From: Mycolicibacterium gilvum
GTDB taxonomy: Bacteria; Actinomycetota; Actinomycetes; Mycobacteriales; Mycobacteriaceae
Length of the DNA stretch: 64,000 bases
Reading direction: 5' to 3'
NCBI RefSeq assembly: GCF_900454025.1
Contig: NZ_UGQM01000001.1
Location: forward strand, 5,580,001-5,644,000
The notes under the pieces were generated by a model that was not told where the DNA came from, did no database searches, and saw only the letters and a program-made list of their open reading frames with translations. The position numbers and the translations under genes are program-made. Shown here in pieces: positions 27,265 through 36,392 of this stretch. Within the stretch, counting starts at the first letter, position 1. Every line of letters starts with the position of its first letter.

Positions 27265-27935
27265 GCCGACACCCCCGCCTTCTGCGTCCTGGTCGTCCGC
27301 GGCTGGGCTCGGGTCCACGGCGTCAGGAGTTTGCCCAGCCACATGATGAGCGTGTCGATCACGATGGCCAGCACGAAGATCGCGACGATACCGGCGATGA
27401 TCTGGTCACTCTTGTTGGCCTGATAGCCCTCGGTGAACCAGGTCCCCAGACCGCCGATACCGATCACCGAACCGACGGCCACCATCGAGATGTTGGTCAC
27501 GGCGACCACCCGCAGACTGGCGATGAGCACCGGAAGTGCCAGCGGCAGCTCCACTTTCAGCATCCGGGTGAGCGGCCGGTATCCGACCGCGGTGGCGGCG
27601 TCGAGTACCGCCGGCGACACCGCGTCCAGCGCCTCCGGGACCGCCCGCACCAGCAGCGCCACCGTGTACAGGGTCAGCGCGACGATCACGTTGGCCTCGT
27701 CCAGGATCCGGGTCGGGATGATCAGCGGCAGCACCACGAACAGCGCCAGCGACGGGATCGTGAAGATGATGCTCGCGGTGACCGTGGTGAGCCGGCGCAG
27801 CGCGGTCGTCCGCTGCACCAGCGCCCCGAGCGGCACCGCGATCAGCAGACCCAGCACGATCGGGATCAGCGAGAGCCGAAGGTGGATCAGCGTCAGCACC
27901 CACAGATCGTCGAGGTGGGTGAACAGATAGCGCAT
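27261..27935 (-). CDS. proW: Osmoprotectant ABC transporter permease (224 aa)
   Basis: Permease with ATG 27935 (MRYLFTHLDDLWVLTL), helices such as LIPIVLGLLIAVPLGALV, and EAA loop LDAATAVGYRPLTRMLKVELP. It is 5 bp downstream of proV and overlaps proZ by 4 bp. Partner of ProZ in the inner-membrane channel. Confidence 0.9.
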   Translation of the reverse strand: MRYLFTHLDDLWVLTLIHLRLSLIPIVLGLLIAVPLGALVQRTTALRRLTTVTASIIFTIPSLALFVVLPLIIPTRILDEANVIVALTLYTVALLVRAVPEALDAVSPAVLDAATAVGYRPLTRMLKVELPLALPVLIASLRVVAVTNISMVAVGSVIGIGGLGTWFTEGYQANKSDQIIAGIVAIFVLAIVIDTLIMWLGKLLTPWTRAQPRTTRTQKAGVSA

Positions 27936-27940
27936 CGCCG

Positions 27941-29050
27941 CTACCCCTCGTGCCGGGCTCTGCGCTGCGTGTCGAGCGCGGCGAGCACATCGTCGGCCTT
28001 CACCCCACCGACCACTTGACCCTCGGCGTCGACCGCGACCCCGAGACCGGACGGCGAGGACAGTGCCGCATCCAGAGCCAGCCGCAGCGTTCCGTCCGGG
28101 CGGAACAGCGAACCACCGGCGATCGTGCTGTCGTACAGCGAGGCGCCCTTGCGGTGCAGGTCCACGCCCTCGGCGTCGATCCACGCGTACGGGGTGCCGT
28201 CGGGTCTGGTCACCAGCACCCAGTCGCCGGAACCCAGTGTCAGCGCGTCGATCTCGGGCTCACCGACGTGGCGGATGTCGTGCAGCGGCAGCCCGGTTGC
28301 ATGGAAGAACTGCAGCCCGCGATATCCGCGGTCGGCGCCGACGAACCCGGCGACGGAGTCGTTGGCCGGGTTGGACAGCAGACGCGCCGGTGCGTCGTAC
28401 TGCTCCAGCACGCCGCCGCGGCCGAACACCGCGACCCTGTCGCCCAGCTTGATCGCCTCGTCGATGTCATGGGTGACGAACACGATCGTCTTGCGCAATT
28501 CGCTTTGCAGGCGCACGATCTCGACCTGCAGATCGTCGCGGACCACCGGGTCGACCGCGCTGAAAGGCTCGTCCATCAGCAGGATCGGAGGGTCCGCCGC
28601 CAGCGCGCGGGCCACCCCGACCCGCTGTTGCTGCCCGCCGGAGAGCTGCGCCGGGTAACGGTCGGCCAGCTTCGGGTCCAAGCCCACCCGCTCCATCACC
28701 CTCAGCGCGGATTTCCTTGCGCTGCGCCGTGATTCGCCCTGCAGCACCGGCACGGTGGCCACGTTGTCGATGACCCGCAGATGCGGCATCAGGCCCGCGC
28801 TCTGGATCACATAGCCGATGCCGAGGCGCAGTTTCACCGGGTCGACCTTGGTGACGTCCTTGCCGTCGACCGTCAGCGTTCCCGACGTCGGCTCGATCAT
28901 CCGGTTGATCATCCGCATCGAGGTGGTCTTGCCACAGCCCGACGGTCCGACGAACACCGTCAGGGTTCCCTCCGGAACCTCCAGCGTCAGATCGTCGACG
29001 GCGACCGTGCCGTCCGGATACCTCTTGGTGACGTTCTCGAAGGTGATCAT
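27941..29050 (-). CDS. proV: Osmoprotectant ABC transporter ATP-binding protein with CBS-like tail (369 aa)
   Basis: Walker A GPSGCGKTTS (about residues 35-44), signature [15 protein letters not shown], Walker B ILLMDEPFSAVDP and H-loop FVTHDIDEA. After about residue 240 there is a regulatory region of CBS type (DWVLVTRPDGTPYAWI, LGVAVDAEGQVVGGVKADD), which in ProV/OpuA proteins senses ionic strength. The ATG at 29050 directly abuts the proX stop codon. Confidence 0.93.
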   Translation of the reverse strand: MITFENVTKRYPDGTVAVDDLTLEVPEGTLTVFVGPSGCGKTTSMRMINRMIEPTSGTLTVDGKDVTKVDPVKLRLGIGYVIQSAGLMPHLRVIDNVATVPVLQGESRRSARKSALRVMERVGLDPKLADRYPAQLSGGQQQRVGVARALAADPPILLMDEPFSAVDPVVRDDLQVEIVRLQSELRKTIVFVTHDIDEAIKLGDRVAVFGRGGVLEQYDAPARLLSNPANDSVAGFVGADRGYRGLQFFHATGLPLHDIRHVGEPEIDALTLGSGDWVLVTRPDGTPYAWIDAEGVDLHRKGASLYDSTIAGGSLFRPDGTLRLALDAALSSPSGLGVAVDAEGQVVGGVKADDVLAALDTQRRARHEG

Positions 29051-30001
29051 CTATCCCCCGATCGGCCGGTCGAAGCCGTTGTCCGCGATCCACTTCTGGG
29101 CCGCCTCATCGGGATCGATGCCCTGGTTTCCCTCCACCGACGTGTTCAGTTCGATCAGCGCCTCGGTGGTCAGTTTCGCGCTGACGGCGTCGAGCACCGT
29201 CTTGAGTTCGGCCGACATCTTCTGCGACGCCACCAGCGGAACGACGTTGGCGGCCAGGAACACGCTCTCCGGATCGTCGAGCACCACGAGCCTGCTCTGC
29301 TCGATGGCCGGGGAGGTGCTGAAGATGTTGGCGGCGGTGATCGCTCCGCTCGACAGCGCCTGCACGGTCGCCGGGCCGCCGCCGTCGCTGATCGCGACGA
29401 AGTTGGCGGGCGCGATGTCCAGACCGTACTTCTCCTTCAACCCCACCAGACCGGTGTAACGGGTCTGAAACTCCGACGGCGCACCGACTTTCACCTCCGG
29501 CGAGCGCGCCGCCAGATCGGCGATCGACGTCAGGTTCCAGCGCTGGGCGGTCTCCTCGGTCACCGCGAGGGTGTCCTTGTCCTCGGCCGGCGACGGGTAC
29601 AGGATCGACAGGTCACCGGGCAGCGCCTTGAACAAGGCCAGCAGCACCTCGTCGGGGGTCGTCGCGGTGCTGTCGGCGTCGAAGTACTGCAGCAGGTTTC
29701 CGGTGTACTCCGGGATCAGATCGATCGAATGATCCTGCACGGCCGGAATGTAGGTCTCGCGGCTGCCGATGCCGAACTGACGGGTGATGGTGAAGTCGTT
29801 GGCCTCCAGCGCCTGCGCGTAGATCTCGGCGATGATCTTCGACTCGGTGAAGTCCGCCGACCCCACCTTGATGGTCTTGAGGTCGCCGGAGATCTCACCA
29901 CCGCCGAGCGGGTTGGAGCTTCCGCACGCCGCCAGCAGAACGGCGATGAGCGCCAGCACAACCGGGACATACGCGGCTCCGGTTCGTCGGGTGACCGTCA
30001 T
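29051..30001 (-). CDS. proX: Osmoprotectant substrate-binding lipoprotein (316 aa)
   Basis: Lipoprotein signal with lipobox LLAAC (Cys26), then an OpuAC-type binding domain: IKVGSADFTESKIIAEIYAQ, GSRETYIPAVQDHSIDLIPEYTGN in two parts (GSRETYIPAVQ, IDLIPEYTGNLLQY) and VGAPSEFQTR. First gene of the proX-V-W-Z operon; it captures a quaternary-amine or related solute outside the membrane. ATG 30001 (MTVTRRT) is chosen over an upstream codon at 30061 because it gives a proper signal. Confidence 0.93.
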   Translation of the reverse strand: MTVTRRTGAAYVPVVLALIAVLLAACGSSNPLGGGEISGDLKTIKVGSADFTESKIIAEIYAQALEANDFTITRQFGIGSRETYIPAVQDHSIDLIPEYTGNLLQYFDADSTATTPDEVLLALFKALPGDLSILYPSPAEDKDTLAVTEETAQRWNLTSIADLAARSPEVKVGAPSEFQTRYTGLVGLKEKYGLDIAPANFVAISDGGGPATVQALSSGAITAANIFSTSPAIEQSRLVVLDDPESVFLAANVVPLVASQKMSAELKTVLDAVSAKLTTEALIELNTSVEGNQGIDPDEAAQKWIADNGFDRPIGG

Positions 30002-30106
30002 CCGAACGTCCTTTCCGTCTCGCCGGGACCGCGAGCAAGGGTTGGGCCGACCATACGACACCTGCCAGGTGTTTCATTCGAAGAACGAAAGGGCAAAGAT
30101 GGATCC

Positions 30107-30490
30107 ATGACCACTGATCCGTCCGCGTCGCCCGACCGGCCGGCGTTCGACGCGCCGGGCACCCCGACCATGGGGACACCCCCGCTCGGCACGCCGCCGA
30201 CGGGCAACCCGCCGCACCCGCCGAAGTCGGCGGTGCACCGCACCAGGGCCGCCGCGATGTGGGCGTCACTGGCCACGGGCTTCCTGATCCTGATCGTGCT
30301 GCTCATCTTCATCGCGCAGAACACCGAGTCCGCCCAGTTCGCCTTCCTCGGCTGGCACTGGAGCCTGCCGCTGGGAGTGGCGATCCTCTTCGCCGCGGTG
30401 GCCGGAGGCCTGCTCACGGTCGCGGTCGGCGCGGTGCGCATCTTCCAACTGCGGCGCGCGGCGAAGAAGAATCTCAAGGGCGGGCTGTAG
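30107..30490 (+). CDS. LapA-domain membrane protein (127 aa)
   Basis: Pro-rich cytoplasmic N-terminus, then two membrane helices (MWASLATGFLILIVLLIFIA and LPLGVAILFAAVAGGLLTVAV) around the FIAQNTESAQFAFLGWHWSLPL hallmark (FIAQN, FLGWHWSLP) of the LapA/DUF1049 family, ending RRAAKKNLKGGL. ATG 30107 lies within a GGATCCATG context. Divergent from proX; the same place as Rv3760. Function unknown, perhaps lipid assembly by analogy with E. coli LapA. Confidence 0.8.
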   Translation: MTTDPSASPDRPAFDAPGTPTMGTPPLGTPPTGNPPHPPKSAVHRTRAAAMWASLATGFLILIVLLIFIAQNTESAQFAFLGWHWSLPLGVAILFAAVAGGLLTVAVGAVRIFQLRRAAKKNLKGGL

Positions 30491-30493
30491 CGC

Positions 30494-31306
30494 TCACCGG
30501 ATCGAGACGAGCTGATCGATCGAGTCCCTCGGCAGATCGCCGTCGACCGTGGCGAACACTTCCATGTTGTTCACGGTGATCTGGCCCTTGTGGTTGTCGA
30601 GCCAGGCGGTGTCCGCGGCGTCGCGCCCCGTCGCGATCCGGACCAGCGACTGCCGCGGTGCCAGCAGCGTCGCGTCGACCACCCGCCACTGCCCGTCCAC
30701 GAAGGCCTCCGCGACGGCGTGGAAGTCCATCGGCTGGCAGCCGGGCGCGTACACCGACACCAGCCGCGCCGGGACGTTCACCGCGCGCAGCAACGCGACC
30801 ACCAGGTGGGCGTAGTCGCGGCATACCCCTGAGCCGGCCAGCAGCGTGTCGGCGGCGCCGTCGATCGGATCGCTGGAGCCGGGAACGTAGTTCAGTCGCG
30901 CGCCCACCCAGGACGAGATCTTCTCCAGGATCGTCGCCGAGTCGGCGATGTCGCCGAACTCGGTGCCGGCGAAACCGAAGAACTTGTCGGCCTCGGCGTA
31001 GCGGCTGGGCCGCAGATACGTCGACAGGTCGAGGTCGCGGACCGGGGCCGGGTCGGCCTGGCCGATGACGGTCGCCGAATAGCTGACCTTGAGGTTGCCG
31101 ACCGGGGCCTCGAGCTTGTGGATGCGGTTGCCGTGGTCGCCAGTGATCTCGGTGATCTCGCTGAGCGGAATCTCCTTGCCGCCCAACACGAACGACAACG
31201 ACTCCGTCACCTCGGCGCCGGGCTGGGGTGCGACCGCGATCTGGAACTCCAGGGTGGTCGGGTCGGTGATCTCGACGTCGAGCTCGGCGCCGACATCGCG
31301 TTTCAT
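30494..31306 (-). CDS. Transglutaminase-like (cysteine protease fold) protein (270 aa)
   Basis: Catalytic triad: Cys in GSGVCRDYAHLVVALLRA, His in MDFHAVAEAFV and Asp in WRVVDATLLAP. The N-terminal half is a beta-rich domain (DVEITDPTTLEFQIAVAPQP) as in bacterial transglutaminase-like proteins fused to a bundle of strands. Start ATG 31306 (MKRDVGAEL) agrees with the family start as I recall it; GTG 31363 would add 19 residues. Substrate unknown; amide hydrolysis or crosslinking is possible. It converges on the LapA-like gene with 3 bp between stops. Confidence 0.75.
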   Translation of the reverse strand: MKRDVGAELDVEITDPTTLEFQIAVAPQPGAEVTESLSFVLGGKEIPLSEITEITGDHGNRIHKLEAPVGNLKVSYSATVIGQADPAPVRDLDLSTYLRPSRYAEADKFFGFAGTEFGDIADSATILEKISSWVGARLNYVPGSSDPIDGAADTLLAGSGVCRDYAHLVVALLRAVNVPARLVSVYAPGCQPMDFHAVAEAFVDGQWRVVDATLLAPRQSLVRIATGRDAADTAWLDNHKGQITVNNMEVFATVDGDLPRDSIDQLVSIR

Positions 31307-31406
31307 CAGGTCCACGGCGGGGCGCTTCTTTCCGAATCGGGAGAGCAAGGGTACTGAAGGCACGCGACTCTCTACCCGCCGGTGACCTGCGGTGAAACCT
31401 ACAACC

Positions 31407-32429
31407 TCAGGACAGGATGTGCAGCCCGGCGGCGACGAACGGCCGCACCGCCCGATCCACCTCGTCGGTGCCCTCGGCGACGCCGCCGCCCATCCGGGCC
31501 CGGTAGGCGATGCCCGCGGCGATGATCGCGATCTTGAAGTAGCCCAGCGCCATGTAGAAGTCCCAGTGATCCAGCGGCTTGCCGCTGGCCAGTGCATACC
31601 GCTGCGCGAGGTCGTCGGTCGGCGGCATCAGGTCGCACGCCCACGCCGCGTCGTCGTGCACCTCGTTGAACGCCGGAAGCCGGTACACGCACATCAGCGC
31701 CGTATCGCTGAGCGGATCCCCGAGCGTCGACATCTCCCAGTCGAGGACGGCCGCGACCTTGGTGGGATCGTCGGCGTCGAGGATCGTGTTGTCGATGCGG
31801 TAGTCACCGTGCACGATCGACGCGCGGGACTGCTCGGGGACCGACTCCGCGAGCCGCTGATGCAGCTTCCTGACGTCGGCATCCGACGGATCGTCGTCGC
31901 GCTTGACCAGGTCCCACTGGGACCCCCACCGGCGCACCTGGCGTTCCAGGTAGCCGCTGGCCTTGCCGAAGTCGCCGAGCCCCACCGACTCCGGGTCCAC
32001 CTCGTGCAGATCGGCGAGCACCTGGATCAACGAGTCGACGACGTTGCTGATGACGGTCTCGTCGCCGAGCGCCGCGAGCTGCGGCGTGTGGCGCACCACC
32101 AGCCCGGCGACGCGCTCCACCATCTGGAACGGGGCGCCCAGCACGGAGTCGTCATTGCTCATCGTGACCGCCCGCGCCACCGGCACCTTGGTACCGGCCA
32201 GTGCGGCCACCACCTTGTATTCGCGCGCCATGTCGTGCGCTGACGGGGTCAGCCCGTGCAGAGGCGGCCGGCGCAGCACCCACTCCGACGCGTCGTCGCC
32301 GACCAGGAACGTCAGGTTCGAGCGACCGCCGGCGATGAGCTCGGCGCGCAGCTCCCCGCTGCGGGGCACCCCCACCTCACGCAGGTGTCGGTCCAGGGCG
32401 GCAAGGTCGAGGCCTTCGAGCTCAGTCAC
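31407..32429 (-). CDS. FadE36/ACAD10-11-type phosphotransferase (340 aa)
   Basis: Aminoglycoside-phosphotransferase/choline-kinase fold: N-lobe GGRSNLTFLVG and WVLRRPPLHG, catalytic loop IVHGDYRIDNTILD, metal-binding VLDWEMSTLGDPLSD. It has no acyl-CoA dehydrogenase domain although the orthologue position (Rv3761c) carries the name FadE36. Human ACAD10/11 carry the same kinase domain and phosphorylate 4-hydroxyacyl-CoA, so a role in hydroxy-acid catabolism is a reasonable inference. GTG 32429 has AGGAAAG upstream. Confidence 0.85.
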   Translation of the reverse strand: MTELEGLDLAALDRHLREVGVPRSGELRAELIAGGRSNLTFLVGDDASEWVLRRPPLHGLTPSAHDMAREYKVVAALAGTKVPVARAVTMSNDDSVLGAPFQMVERVAGLVVRHTPQLAALGDETVISNVVDSLIQVLADLHEVDPESVGLGDFGKASGYLERQVRRWGSQWDLVKRDDDPSDADVRKLHQRLAESVPEQSRASIVHGDYRIDNTILDADDPTKVAAVLDWEMSTLGDPLSDTALMCVYRLPAFNEVHDDAAWACDLMPPTDDLAQRYALASGKPLDHWDFYMALGYFKIAIIAAGIAYRARMGGGVAEGTDEVDRAVRPFVAAGLHILS

Positions 32430-32439
32430 GCAGACTTTC

Positions 32440-33051
32440 CTACCACCTGTGGTTCCTGGGAAGCAGGTCCCATACGTGTTCGGTGCCGTTGACGCCGGCG
32501 ACCGCGAGGCGCTCGCGGCTGGCCGACCACAGCAGCCGCGTCACCGACGCGTAGTCGACGTGGAACGACAGCAGCCGTTCGGTGCCGAGGATCTGGTGCA
32601 GCAGCACGTTGATCACGCCGCCGTGGCTGAACACCGCCACCGTGTCGTCGCGGTCGGCGGAGGCGACGAGGTCGTTGATCCCGGCGCTGATGCGCGCCAG
32701 GAACTGCGTCTCGTCGACGCTGCTGGGAAGGTGGCCGTCGACGAGGCGCTGCAGCTCCTCGGGGTTCTCCTTCGCGATCTGCTCGATCGGGATGTAGTGC
32801 GGCAGGTCCCGGTCGTATTCGGCGAGACGGTCGTCGACCTCGATGGTCAGGCCGAGCTTGTCGGCGACGGGTTGACCGGTCTCGATCGCCCGCACCTGCG
32901 GGCTGCTCACCAGCCGGGTGATCGGGAAGCGGGCGAGCGCGTCGGGTAGGCGTCTGGCCTGTTCGACACCCTCGGGTGACAGGCTCGGATCCGAACCCTG
33001 ACCGGGTTCGCTCCGCAGCGGTAACGCATGTCGGACCAGAAGGAGTTGCAC
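32440..33051 (-). CDS. Histidine phosphatase family protein (203 aa)
   Basis: Phosphoglycerate-mutase-like fold: RHG-type motif at the N-terminus (LLLVRHALPLRSE, with Ala instead of Gly), SPQVRAIETGQPV and a second catalytic His in VAVFSHGGVINVLL. A general phosphatase; substrate not predictable. GTG 33051 is the most upstream codon consistent with a start immediately before the motif. It is divergent from, and close to, the SDR gene at 33070. Confidence 0.82.
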   Translation of the reverse strand: MQLLLVRHALPLRSEPGQGSDPSLSPEGVEQARRLPDALARFPITRLVSSPQVRAIETGQPVADKLGLTIEVDDRLAEYDRDLPHYIPIEQIAKENPEELQRLVDGHLPSSVDETQFLARISAGINDLVASADRDDTVAVFSHGGVINVLLHQILGTERLLSFHVDYASVTRLLWSASRERLAVAGVNGTEHVWDLLPRNHRW

Positions 33052-33069
33052 CGTGACACCATATGGCCC

Positions 33070-33834
33070 GTGACGGGATTCGCTGATCGGCTGTTCGACC
33101 TGACTGACCGGGTGGTGCTGATCACCGGCGGCAGCCGCGGGCTGGGCCGGGAGATGGCGGTCGCGGCGGCGCACTGCGGAGCCGACGTGATCATCGCCAG
33201 CCGTAAGTACGACGCGTGCGTGGCCACGGCCGAGGAGATCACCGCGCAGACCGGCCGGGCCGCCTTGCCGTACGGGGTCCATGTCGGGCGCTGGGACGAA
33301 CTCGACGGACTCGTCGACGCCGCCTACGCGCGGTTCGGCAAGGTCGACGTCCTGGTCAACAACGCCGGCATGTCGCCCGTGTACGACAAGCAGTCCGACG
33401 TCACCGAGAAGCTGTTCGACGCGGTGGTGAACCTGAACCTCAAGGGGCCCTTCCGGCTCTCGGCCCTGATCGGCGAGCGGATGGTCGCCGACGGCGGCGG
33501 CTCCATCGTCAACGTCAGCACCCACGGCTCACTGCGCCCGCACCCGTCGTTCATACCGTATGCGGCGTCCAAGGCCGGGCTGAACGCGATGACCGAAGGC
33601 CTGGCGCTCGCGTTCGGGCCGTCGGTACGGGTCAACACGCTGATGCCCGGCCCGTTCCTGACCGACATCAGCAATGCCTGGAACTTCGAGGGCACCGACA
33701 ACCCGTTCCGCGGAAGCGCGCTGCAGCGGGCTGGGCAGCCGGCCGAGATCGTCGGCGCCGCACTGTTTCTGATGTCGGATGCGTCGAGCTTCACGACGGG
33801 GTCCATCGTCCGGGCCGACGGCGGCAGCACCTAG
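33070..33834 (+). CDS. Short-chain dehydrogenase/reductase (254 aa)
   Basis: Classical SDR: TGGSRGLGREMAVAAA cofactor motif, LVNNAG (NNAG), VNVSTHGSLRPHPSFIPYAASKAG with the Ser and the YxxxK pair in adjoining pieces (VNVSTHG, YAASKAG), and C-terminal FTTGSIVRADGGST. Length is standard. GTG 33070 is favoured; ATG 33028 would overlap the divergent phosphatase start. Substrate unknown. Confidence 0.85.
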   Translation: MTGFADRLFDLTDRVVLITGGSRGLGREMAVAAAHCGADVIIASRKYDACVATAEEITAQTGRAALPYGVHVGRWDELDGLVDAAYARFGKVDVLVNNAGMSPVYDKQSDVTEKLFDAVVNLNLKGPFRLSALIGERMVADGGGSIVNVSTHGSLRPHPSFIPYAASKAGLNAMTEGLALAFGPSVRVNTLMPGPFLTDISNAWNFEGTDNPFRGSALQRAGQPAEIVGAALFLMSDASSFTTGSIVRADGGST

Positions 33835-33848
33835 CTCGCCGTTCTCCC

Positions 33849-33908
33849 GCGAGCAGACACAAACTCGCATGACTCGCCGGCGACACGCCCGAGTTTGCGT
33901 CTGCTCGC
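33849..33908. terminator. Long palindrome between convergent genes, likely bidirectional terminator
   Basis: Arms 33849-33867 and 33890-33908 pair over 19 bp with one mismatch around a 22-nt loop; each arm holds the GAGCAGAC-CAAACTC core often seen between mycobacterial genes. It sits between stops at 33834 (+) and 33914 (-). Confidence 0.65.
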
Positions 33909-33913
33909 CGGGA

Positions 33914-35791
33914 TCAGGGGGTGACGATGTTGAAGTTCGGGTCGGGCTTGTCCAGCACCGACACCAGGGACGTGAGAACCTCGGCGTCCCCGGCGATCTC
34001 CAGACCCGGCGACGAGTTGTCCCCCGCCGCCAGCGTCAGCAGCCGCAGCTTCGAGGCCAGCCGCAGCGTCGCCTGCGCCGTGGCGTCATCGGCGGCGACC
34101 TTGCGGTAGACCAGCACCCCGTTGCGCAGCGTCAGCCGGTAGTTGGTGCCGGTGTCGAGGAAGGTGACGTCGAGGGACAGGTCGAGATCCCATGCGCGTG
34201 GCCCGTTCACGCTGATCGCCAACACGTCGAACATCTGCTCCGGCGACAGTTGACTTAGCATCGCCGCCGAATCCGCCTGCACCGGGGTGCCGAAGTTCCC
34301 TTCCCGCAGCTCGGTCGCACCGCCGAGGAAGAAGTTCCGCCACGTCGCGGTCTCGGCGCCGTAGGCGAGCTGCTCGAGAGTGTCGGCATACAGCGCGCGG
34401 GCGCCGGCGTGGTTCTCATCGGTGAAGATGGCATGGTCGAGTAACGTTGCCGCCCAACGAAAGTCACCGTCATCGACGGCGGCCTGAGCCAGCTCCACCA
34501 CCCGGTCGATCCCACCCATTGCCGCGACGTAGCGGGGGCCGATGGCCTCGGGCGGATGCGGCCACAGCCGGCCCGGGTTCCCGTCGAACCAGCCCATGTA
34601 GCGCTGGTAGACGGCCTTGACGTTGTGGCTCACCGAGCCGTAGTAACCGCGTGCATGCCAGGCGTTCTCCAGCGCAGGCGGCATCACGAAGGTCTCGGCG
34701 ATCTCGATCCCGGTGTAGCCCTGATTGAGCTGGCGCAGCGTCTGGTCGTGCAGGTAGGCGTACAGATCCCTTTGCAGGGACAGGAATTCGACGATGCGCT
34801 CTTTGCCCCACGTGGGCCAGTGGTGCGACGCGAACACCACGTCGGCGCGGTCGGCGAACGTATCGATCGCCTCGGTCAGATACCCGGCCCAGCCGTGCGG
34901 GTCGCGTACCAGTGCACCGCGCAGCGTCAGCAGGTTGTGCAGGTTGTGGGTGGCGTTCTCGGCCATGCACAGCGCGCGGAAACGCGGGAAATAGAAGTGT
35001 ATCTCGGCGGGCGCCTCGGTGCCGGGCGCCATCTGGAACTCGATCTCGACGCCGTCGACCGTGTGCACCTCGCCGGTCTCACAGATGTCGACGGTCGGCA
35101 CGATGATCGCGACCTCCCCCGTCGACGGGGTCTGCCCGAGACCGCACCCGACCTGGCCCTGCGGCCCGCGCTCCAGCACGGTGCCGTACATGTACGCGGC
35201 GCGGCGCGTCATCGCGGTGCCGGCATAGACGTTCTCCTGCACCGCATGTGCGGTGAAACCCTCCGGCGCGAAGACCGCCACCCTGCCCGCGTCGACGTCG
35301 GCCTGCGTCGTCACGCCGAGCACACCGCCGAAGTGGTCGACGTGGCTGTGGGTGTAAATCACCGCGCGGACTTCGCGGTCCCCGCGGTGCTGCCGGTACA
35401 GCGCCAGCGCGGCGGCGGCGACCTCGGTGGACACCAGCGGGTCGATCACGATGATGCCCGTGTCACCCTCGACGAACGTGATGTTCGACAGGTCGAAGCC
35501 GCGCACCTGGTAGATGCCGGGCACGACCTCGTAGAGGCCCTGTTTGGCCACCAGCGTCGACTGCCGCCACAGACTCGGGTGCACCGTCGGCGGAGCCTCC
35601 CCCGTCAGGAACGCGTAGACGTCGTTGTCCCACACCACGCGCCCGTCGGCCGCGGTGATCACACACGGCTGCTGCGCGGCGATGAAACCGCGGTCGGCGT
35701 CGGCGAAGTCCCTCGTGTCCTCGAACGGAAGAGTCCCCAGATGCTCGCGGTGGGCGGCCTCGATGGTCGGCGCGGGCGGCTTGCTGTCCAT
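33914..35791 (-). CDS. Alkyl/aryl-sulfatase of the metallo-beta-lactamase fold (625 aa)
   Basis: Zinc-binding motif THSHVDHFGGVLG, further ligands in MAENATHNLHNL and FASHHWPTWG, then an alkyl-sulfatase dimerisation region and a C-terminal SCP2-like domain (AWDLDLSLDVTFLDTGTNYRL, ALEIAGD region). This three-domain layout is that of the SdsA1/BDS1 type that hydrolyses primary alkyl sulfates. Rv3762c is in the same place. ATG 35791 (MDSKPPAPTIE) is favoured; a CAGTCT hexamer lies 7 nt upstream. Confidence 0.9.
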   Translation of the reverse strand: MDSKPPAPTIEAAHREHLGTLPFEDTRDFADADRGFIAAQQPCVITAADGRVVWDNDVYAFLTGEAPPTVHPSLWRQSTLVAKQGLYEVVPGIYQVRGFDLSNITFVEGDTGIIVIDPLVSTEVAAAALALYRQHRGDREVRAVIYTHSHVDHFGGVLGVTTQADVDAGRVAVFAPEGFTAHAVQENVYAGTAMTRRAAYMYGTVLERGPQGQVGCGLGQTPSTGEVAIIVPTVDICETGEVHTVDGVEIEFQMAPGTEAPAEIHFYFPRFRALCMAENATHNLHNLLTLRGALVRDPHGWAGYLTEAIDTFADRADVVFASHHWPTWGKERIVEFLSLQRDLYAYLHDQTLRQLNQGYTGIEIAETFVMPPALENAWHARGYYGSVSHNVKAVYQRYMGWFDGNPGRLWPHPPEAIGPRYVAAMGGIDRVVELAQAAVDDGDFRWAATLLDHAIFTDENHAGARALYADTLEQLAYGAETATWRNFFLGGATELREGNFGTPVQADSAAMLSQLSPEQMFDVLAISVNGPRAWDLDLSLDVTFLDTGTNYRLTLRNGVLVYRKVAADDATAQATLRLASKLRLLTLAAGDNSSPGLEIAGDAEVLTSLVSVLDKPDPNFNIVTP

Positions 35792-35840
35792 CTTGCGAAG
35801 ACTGCCACGTCGGATCCCGTCCCGGTGCTTGACTGACGGA

Positions 35841-36392
35841 ATGGTCATCCGCCGAGTCGTCACCGGACACGATGCGTCCGGAAAATCCGTGTTCGCCGCC
35901 GACGACAGAGTCTCACCCCGCACACCCGCTCTGCTGGGCGGCTACGAGTTCACGATGCTGTGGGGCGGCGACGAAGCGCCCCGCTTCCCCGACGACGGGT
36001 CGATGCCGCAGTGGCACACGTACTTCCCGCCGATCGGGGGTTTCCGGTTTTCGATGTTCACCATTCCGCCCCGCGGATCGGCGGCGACCGCAGACCTCGA
36101 GAACCTCGACGAGAACGCGACAGCCGAGGTCGAGGACCAACTCCCCGGGCTGCTCGGCTATATGGAACCCGAGGACCCCGGGATGCACACCACCGACACC
36201 GTCGATTTCGAGGTCGTGCTGGAGGGCACCGTGGTGCTCGAACTCGACGACGGCGCGACGGTGACCCTGCATCCGGGAGACACCGTCGTGCAGAACGGCA
36301 CCCGTCATCGGTGGCACAACGGCGGAGACACCCCGGCGCGTCTGGCGCTGTTCGTGACCGGGGCGCATCACGACAAGGTCACCCGGACCTAG
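35841..36392 (+). CDS. Cupin-domain protein (183 aa)
   Basis: C-terminal cupin barrel: VDFEVVLEGTVVLELDDG (motif 1 region, with Glu ligand) and LHPGDTVVQNGTRHRWHNGGD (motif 2). The N-terminal half has the paired RVSPRTPALLGGYEFTMLWGG barrel-like region seen in double-domain cupins. Starts at ATG 35841, 49 bp divergent from the sulfatase. The last 4 bp overlap the convergent phosphoesterase. Enzymatic role unknown. Confidence 0.8.
   Translation: MVIRRVVTGHDASGKSVFAADDRVSPRTPALLGGYEFTMLWGGDEAPRFPDDGSMPQWHTYFPPIGGFRFSMFTIPPRGSAATADLENLDENATAEVEDQLPGLLGYMEPEDPGMHTTDTVDFEVVLEGTVVLELDDGATVTLHPGDTVVQNGTRHRWHNGGDTPARLALFVTGAHHDKVTRT

Noticed and set aside
28781..30107. Long N-terminal extension of the LapA-like gene
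   Set aside because: It runs antisense through proV and proX; the ATG at 30107 begins the membrane protein proper.
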